The notes beneath the pieces are model-generated. The model did not search any database. It worked only from the letters and a program-made list of their open reading frames with translations, and was not told where the DNA came from. A DNA stretch of 64,000 bases, taken from contig NZ_LT629766.1 of the NCBI RefSeq assembly GCF_900105315.1, positions 1,178,001-1,242,000 on the forward strand. The letters are read 5' to 3'. Made by a program: the position numbers and the translations under genes. Numbering within the stretch: position 1 is the first letter of the stretch; the number at the start of each line of letters is the position of its first letter. Shown here in pieces: positions 61,462-64,000 of this stretch. This stretch comes from Brevibacterium siliguriense (GTDB lineage: Bacteria; Actinomycetota; Actinomycetes; Actinomycetales; Brevibacteriaceae).

Positions 61462-62322
61462 ATGGCGAAGAACAACTCCGCGGACGACAAGCGGAACCGC
61501 GCACGTGAGAATGCCCGCCAGATCGCGGCGAATCAGGCGAAGAAGGAGAAGACCGCGAAGACGATCCTGTACACCGGGATCGCAGTGGTCGTCGTCGCCG
61601 TGCTGGCTGTGGTCGGTGTGCTCGTGTTCCAGCAGAGTAAACCTGCCGTCAGCCCTTCGAACTACGTTTCCGACGGAATCACCGTGGGCAAGGACAACAC
61701 GCTCGTGCAGCCGATGAAGATGCCCGAAGGCGAGGAATCGGATCTGCCGGCTCCGAGCGACGAAGGCGCGAAGAAGGGGGCCGCCACGGTCACCGTCTAC
61801 CTCGACTTCCAGTGCCCCGGCTGCAAGGCCTTCGAAGACAGCAACGCGAGCATGCTGCGTAAGCTCGCCGATGAGGGTTCGATCGTCGTCAACTACAAGC
61901 CGGTGTCGTTCCTCGACCGCATGTCCAGCGGCAACGAGTACTCGACGCGCGCCGCCAACCTCGCCGCCTGCGTCATCGACAACCAGCCCGAGGTCGCCGT
62001 CGATCTGTTCGACGCTCTCTACGCTCAGCAGCCGGAGGAAGGCGGCAACGGCCGCACCGATGCAGAGCTGCTCAAGGTGGCCGAAGAAGCCGGCGTCGAC
62101 ACCTCGAAGAAGCTCAAGGCCGACCCCGAGCAGACCGTGAAGTCCTGCGTCACGGACCGGACCTTCGACAAGTTCGTCGAACAGTCCAGCCAGACCGCTC
62201 TGGACGACGGCGTCGAAGCCACCCCGTGGGTGCTCATCAACGGCAAGCACACCGACAAGACCAGCGACCCGCAGGCTCTGGCCACCGAGATCCTCAAGGC
62301 CACCGGAGAGTTCAAGGGCTGA
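61462..62322 (+). CDS. DsbA-like thioredoxin-fold protein, membrane anchored
   Basis: 286 residues. A charged N-terminus (first 30 residues, Lys/Arg/Asn-rich) leads to one membrane helix (ILYTGIAVVVVAVLAVVGVLVF), and the rest is extracytoplasmic. The thioredoxin-fold DsbA domain has the active-site CPGC in YLDFQCPGCKAFEDSNASM and a cis-Pro in VEATPWVLIN. Two more cysteines (NLAACVID and VKSCVTD) may form a second disulfide. It helps form or isomerise disulfides in exported proteins. GAGGAA precedes the ATG; a terminator follows. Confidence 0.93.
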   Translation: MAKNNSADDKRNRARENARQIAANQAKKEKTAKTILYTGIAVVVVAVLAVVGVLVFQQSKPAVSPSNYVSDGITVGKDNTLVQPMKMPEGEESDLPAPSDEGAKKGAATVTVYLDFQCPGCKAFEDSNASMLRKLADEGSIVVNYKPVSFLDRMSSGNEYSTRAANLAACVIDNQPEVAVDLFDALYAQQPEEGGNGRTDAELLKVAEEAGVDTSKKLKADPEQTVKSCVTDRTFDKFVEQSSQTALDDGVEATPWVLINGKHTDKTSDPQALATEILKATGEFKG

Positions 62323-62387
62323 TCGCCCAAGACTCCCTGCCGGTGTCGAGTTAGTGCCGGTGCCGTGACAGTTCCGATGGTCTGAGA

Positions 62388-62425
62388 GAAGGGCCGGATC
62401 CTGCCGAAGTGGGGTCCGGCCCTTC
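62388..62425 (+). terminator. Terminator of the DsbA-like gene
   Basis: An 11-bp perfect stem (62388-62398 with 62415-62425; arm GAAGGGCCGGA) is followed by TTCGT. Confidence 0.8.
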
Positions 62426-62501
62426 TTCGTACCCGCGGTTTTGTGGCCGGGCCCAGCCATGGACTACTATCGTGTAGGCGCGCATGCTCGGTGCGCACCA
62501 C

Positions 62502-62577
62502 GCCTCCTTAGCTCAGTTGGTAGAGCACCGCTCTTGTAAAGCGAAGGTCGTCAGTTCGAGTCTGACAGGGGGCTCCA
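62502..62577 (+). tRNA. tRNA-Thr (anticodon TGT)
   Basis: A complete 76-base cloverleaf with encoded CCA: acceptor GCCTCCT pairs with AGGGGGC (one G-T pair), D arm GCTC-AGTTGGTA-GAGC, anticodon loop CTTGTAA giving anticodon TGT (threonine, ACA codons), T arm with GTTCGAGTC. The discriminator base is T. A strong terminator follows immediately. Confidence 0.96.
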
Positions 62578-62584
62578 CTCGGGA

Positions 62585-62628
62585 AAGCCCCGCGAACCGC
62601 TAGAACTAGCGGGACGCGGGGCTTCTTT
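62585..62628 (+). terminator. Intrinsic terminator of the tRNA gene
   Basis: A two-part stem: outer AAGCCCCGCG with CGCGGGGCTT (62585-62594 and 62615-62624), inner CCGCTAG with CTAGCGG (62597-62603 and 62606-62612), followed by CTTTTC. Confidence 0.9.
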
Positions 62629-62728
62629 TCTCTGTTCGCCCTCGTTCAGGGCCCAGCTCGCATTTCGAAGAGCAGACGGCGCGAAAAGCGCGTCAGCGCT
62701 TGAACGAGCGCGACGATCGAGTGGCCGG

Positions 62729-64000
62729 CTAGGTCTGGCCGTCGCGTCTGAACACGAGCATGAGGGAACGCATGCTCAGCACGAAGCCGCCGAAGAGCAG
62801 CACGAAGCCGAAGAACGAGTACAGGTGGATGTCCTTCGTCAGCAGCGGACCCTCATCGCTGGTGATGAGCATGATCGCTCCCACCACGGCGGCCCCGGCG
62901 AGCACGGCGACGATGAGCTGCTGAAACAGACTGGTGAGGAAGCTGCGGTCGGAGGGATTCTCGAGCACGCGCATGTTCATCGAGAACCGTCCCTGTTCGA
63001 GGTCCTCGGAGATCTTGTTGATCCGGCGCGGCATGCGGTCGATCATCGGCATCAGCTGCAGTGCCCGACGCTGCAACTCATCGGTGATCTTCGTGCCCTT
63101 GAGCTTCGACCTCACGAGCCTGTTGCCCTCCCGCCGGGCCACGGCGACGACATCGAAGTTCGGATCGATCGTCAGCAGCGCACCCTCCACGGAGGCCATC
63201 GCCCGGAACGCGGCACTGATCGGTGCCGGCACGGAGAATCGGTGCGCGAGCACGAGATTGAACAGATCATCGAAGAGCTTCTGACCCTGTGCCGCACGAG
63301 TGCCGCCGCCGTAGCGCAGCAGGAGTTCGCCGACGGCCCGTTCGACCTCCCGATCGTCGAGCCCGTCGGGACGTCCGAGGAGTTCGATGAGGGCATCGGT
63401 GGCGCCGGCGCTGTCGTTCTGGTCGATCGAATAGAGCATGAGCCCCAGCGAGGTCTGCGTGCCCGGATCGAGACGTCCGACCGCACCGAAGTCGAGAAGC
63501 CCCAGCTTCCCCTCGGGAGTGATGAAGATATTGCCGGAATGCAGATCGGCGTGGAAGATCCCATCACCGATGATCTGCTCGAGCGTGGCACCCAACAGTG
63601 TGGTGGCCAATCGGGACCGTTCAGCATCGCTGAGCCCGGTCAGCAGCGTCCCCGCCCGTGAGACCGGCTGTCCGGGCAGCCGATCCATGACCAGCAGGCG
63701 TTCGCCGCTGAGGCCCGGGTAGCCGTGTGGAACGGTGACGTCGAATTTCCCCGACCGTTTGAGAGAGTTCTCGATGCTGGCCATATTGTCCAGCTCGATC
63801 CGATAGTCGAGTTCCTCCTCGAGCGTGTTCGCGAATCCTGCGGCCAGTGACTGCACACCCAGATCCCTGCCCCAGGTCGTGGTTTTGTTCAGCCAGCCCG
63901 CCAACCGCAGGATGATGTCGAGATCCTGAGTGACCTGGTTGAGAGCCTTCGGTCGCTGCACCTTGACGATGACCTCCGTGCCGTCGAGCAGGGTCGCCTC
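62729..64000 (-). CDS. ABC1/AarF (UbiB) family kinase-like protein, partial
   Basis: 424 codons are visible; the N-terminus lies beyond the window edge. The UbiB kinase-like features present are the strand EVIVKVQRP with the Lys, LLVMDRLPGQPVS, the catalytic loop GIFHADLHSGNIFI and the metal Asp in GLLDFGAVGRLD. The C-terminus has two membrane helices (LIVAVLAGAAVVGAIMLI and LYSFFGFVLLFGGFVLSM). Such proteins are atypical ATPases tied to quinone synthesis or lipid handling; actinobacterial substrates are unknown. The start of the protein, including the KxGQ motif, is not in view. Confidence 0.9.
   Translation of the reverse strand, partial: EATLLDGTEVIVKVQRPKALNQVTQDLDIILRLAGWLNKTTTWGRDLGVQSLAAGFANTLEEELDYRIELDNMASIENSLKRSGKFDVTVPHGYPGLSGERLLVMDRLPGQPVSRAGTLLTGLSDAERSRLATTLLGATLEQIIGDGIFHADLHSGNIFITPEGKLGLLDFGAVGRLDPGTQTSLGLMLYSIDQNDSAGATDALIELLGRPDGLDDREVERAVGELLLRYGGGTRAAQGQKLFDDLFNLVLAHRFSVPAPISAAFRAMASVEGALLTIDPNFDVVAVARREGNRLVRSKLKGTKITDELQRRALQLMPMIDRMPRRINKISEDLEQGRFSMNMRVLENPSDRSFLTSLFQQLIVAVLAGAAVVGAIMLITSDEGPLLTKDIHLYSFFGFVLLFGGFVLSMRSLMLVFRRDGQT

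Overview
The window is 64 kb of high-GC chromosome from an actinobacterium. Several chromosomal marker sets point there: mycothiol genes (an MshA-type glycosyltransferase and an S-(hydroxymethyl)mycothiol dehydrogenase), CarD, a SenX3/RegX3-like two-component pair, an LpqE-like lipoprotein, a fused IspDF, and a PASTA-less Ser/Thr kinase. Many genes have a TANNNT -10 box ending 6-7 bases before the start codon, which is the leaderless pattern common in Actinobacteria. Gene content and the Ala/Ser-rich linkers fit a Micrococcales member such as Brevibacterium; that genus guess is inference.

Layout. 1-8.5 kb: a peptide-use locus (dipeptide/oligopeptide ABC transporter, LD-carboxypeptidase, a beta-lactamase-fold hydrolase without signal peptide, DUF3870, DUF819 membrane protein, M19 dipeptidase, class I amidotransferase). 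8.6-18.3 kb: APC permease plus universal stress protein, a TrxB-like oxidoreductase divergent from an XRE-cupin regulator, a DUF222/HNH protein behind an AT-rich island, a luciferase-like oxidoreductase and a secreted NlpC/P60 hydrolase with a structured leader. 18.4-25 kb: aminopeptidase N, a FUSC-type membrane protein, an XRE-cupin regulator divergent from azlC and a frameshifted azlD. 25-36 kb: hydrolase, mshA, YbjN, GNAT, bile-acid-type symporter, gpmA, LysR/EamA, phoU, senX3-regX3; this resembles the mycobacterial mshA-gpm1-senX3-regX3 block. 36-48 kb: lpqE | carD-ispDF, then a PanE-like protein, an APC permease, the mycothiol-dependent formaldehyde pair, metPS, cysS and rlmB; lpqE/carD/ispD/ispF/cysS/rlmB are also neighbours in M. 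tuberculosis, here with insertions. 48.1-49.5 kb: a complete IS110-family element between convergent rlmB and an APC permease. 51-64 kb: SDR, DUF4032 protein with a degenerate ABC ATPase, two overlapping LacI regulators, otsB-otsA, a membrane Ser/Thr kinase, a DsbA-like protein, tRNA-Thr and a partial ABC1/UbiB kinase.

The points most worth a second look are: the IS110 element with 30-bp inverted repeats and a long 5' noncoding region that should encode a bridge RNA; two short tandem-repeat arrays (22 bp and 17 bp) placed in promoter regions; a decamer (GCCGAGGCGG) present about 20 times; the azlD frameshift in a G run; an apparent CTG start for ispDF overlapping the carD stop codon; structured leaders before the NlpC/P60 gene and metPS; and a conserved-looking ABC ATPase with a ruined signature motif and no H-loop histidine.
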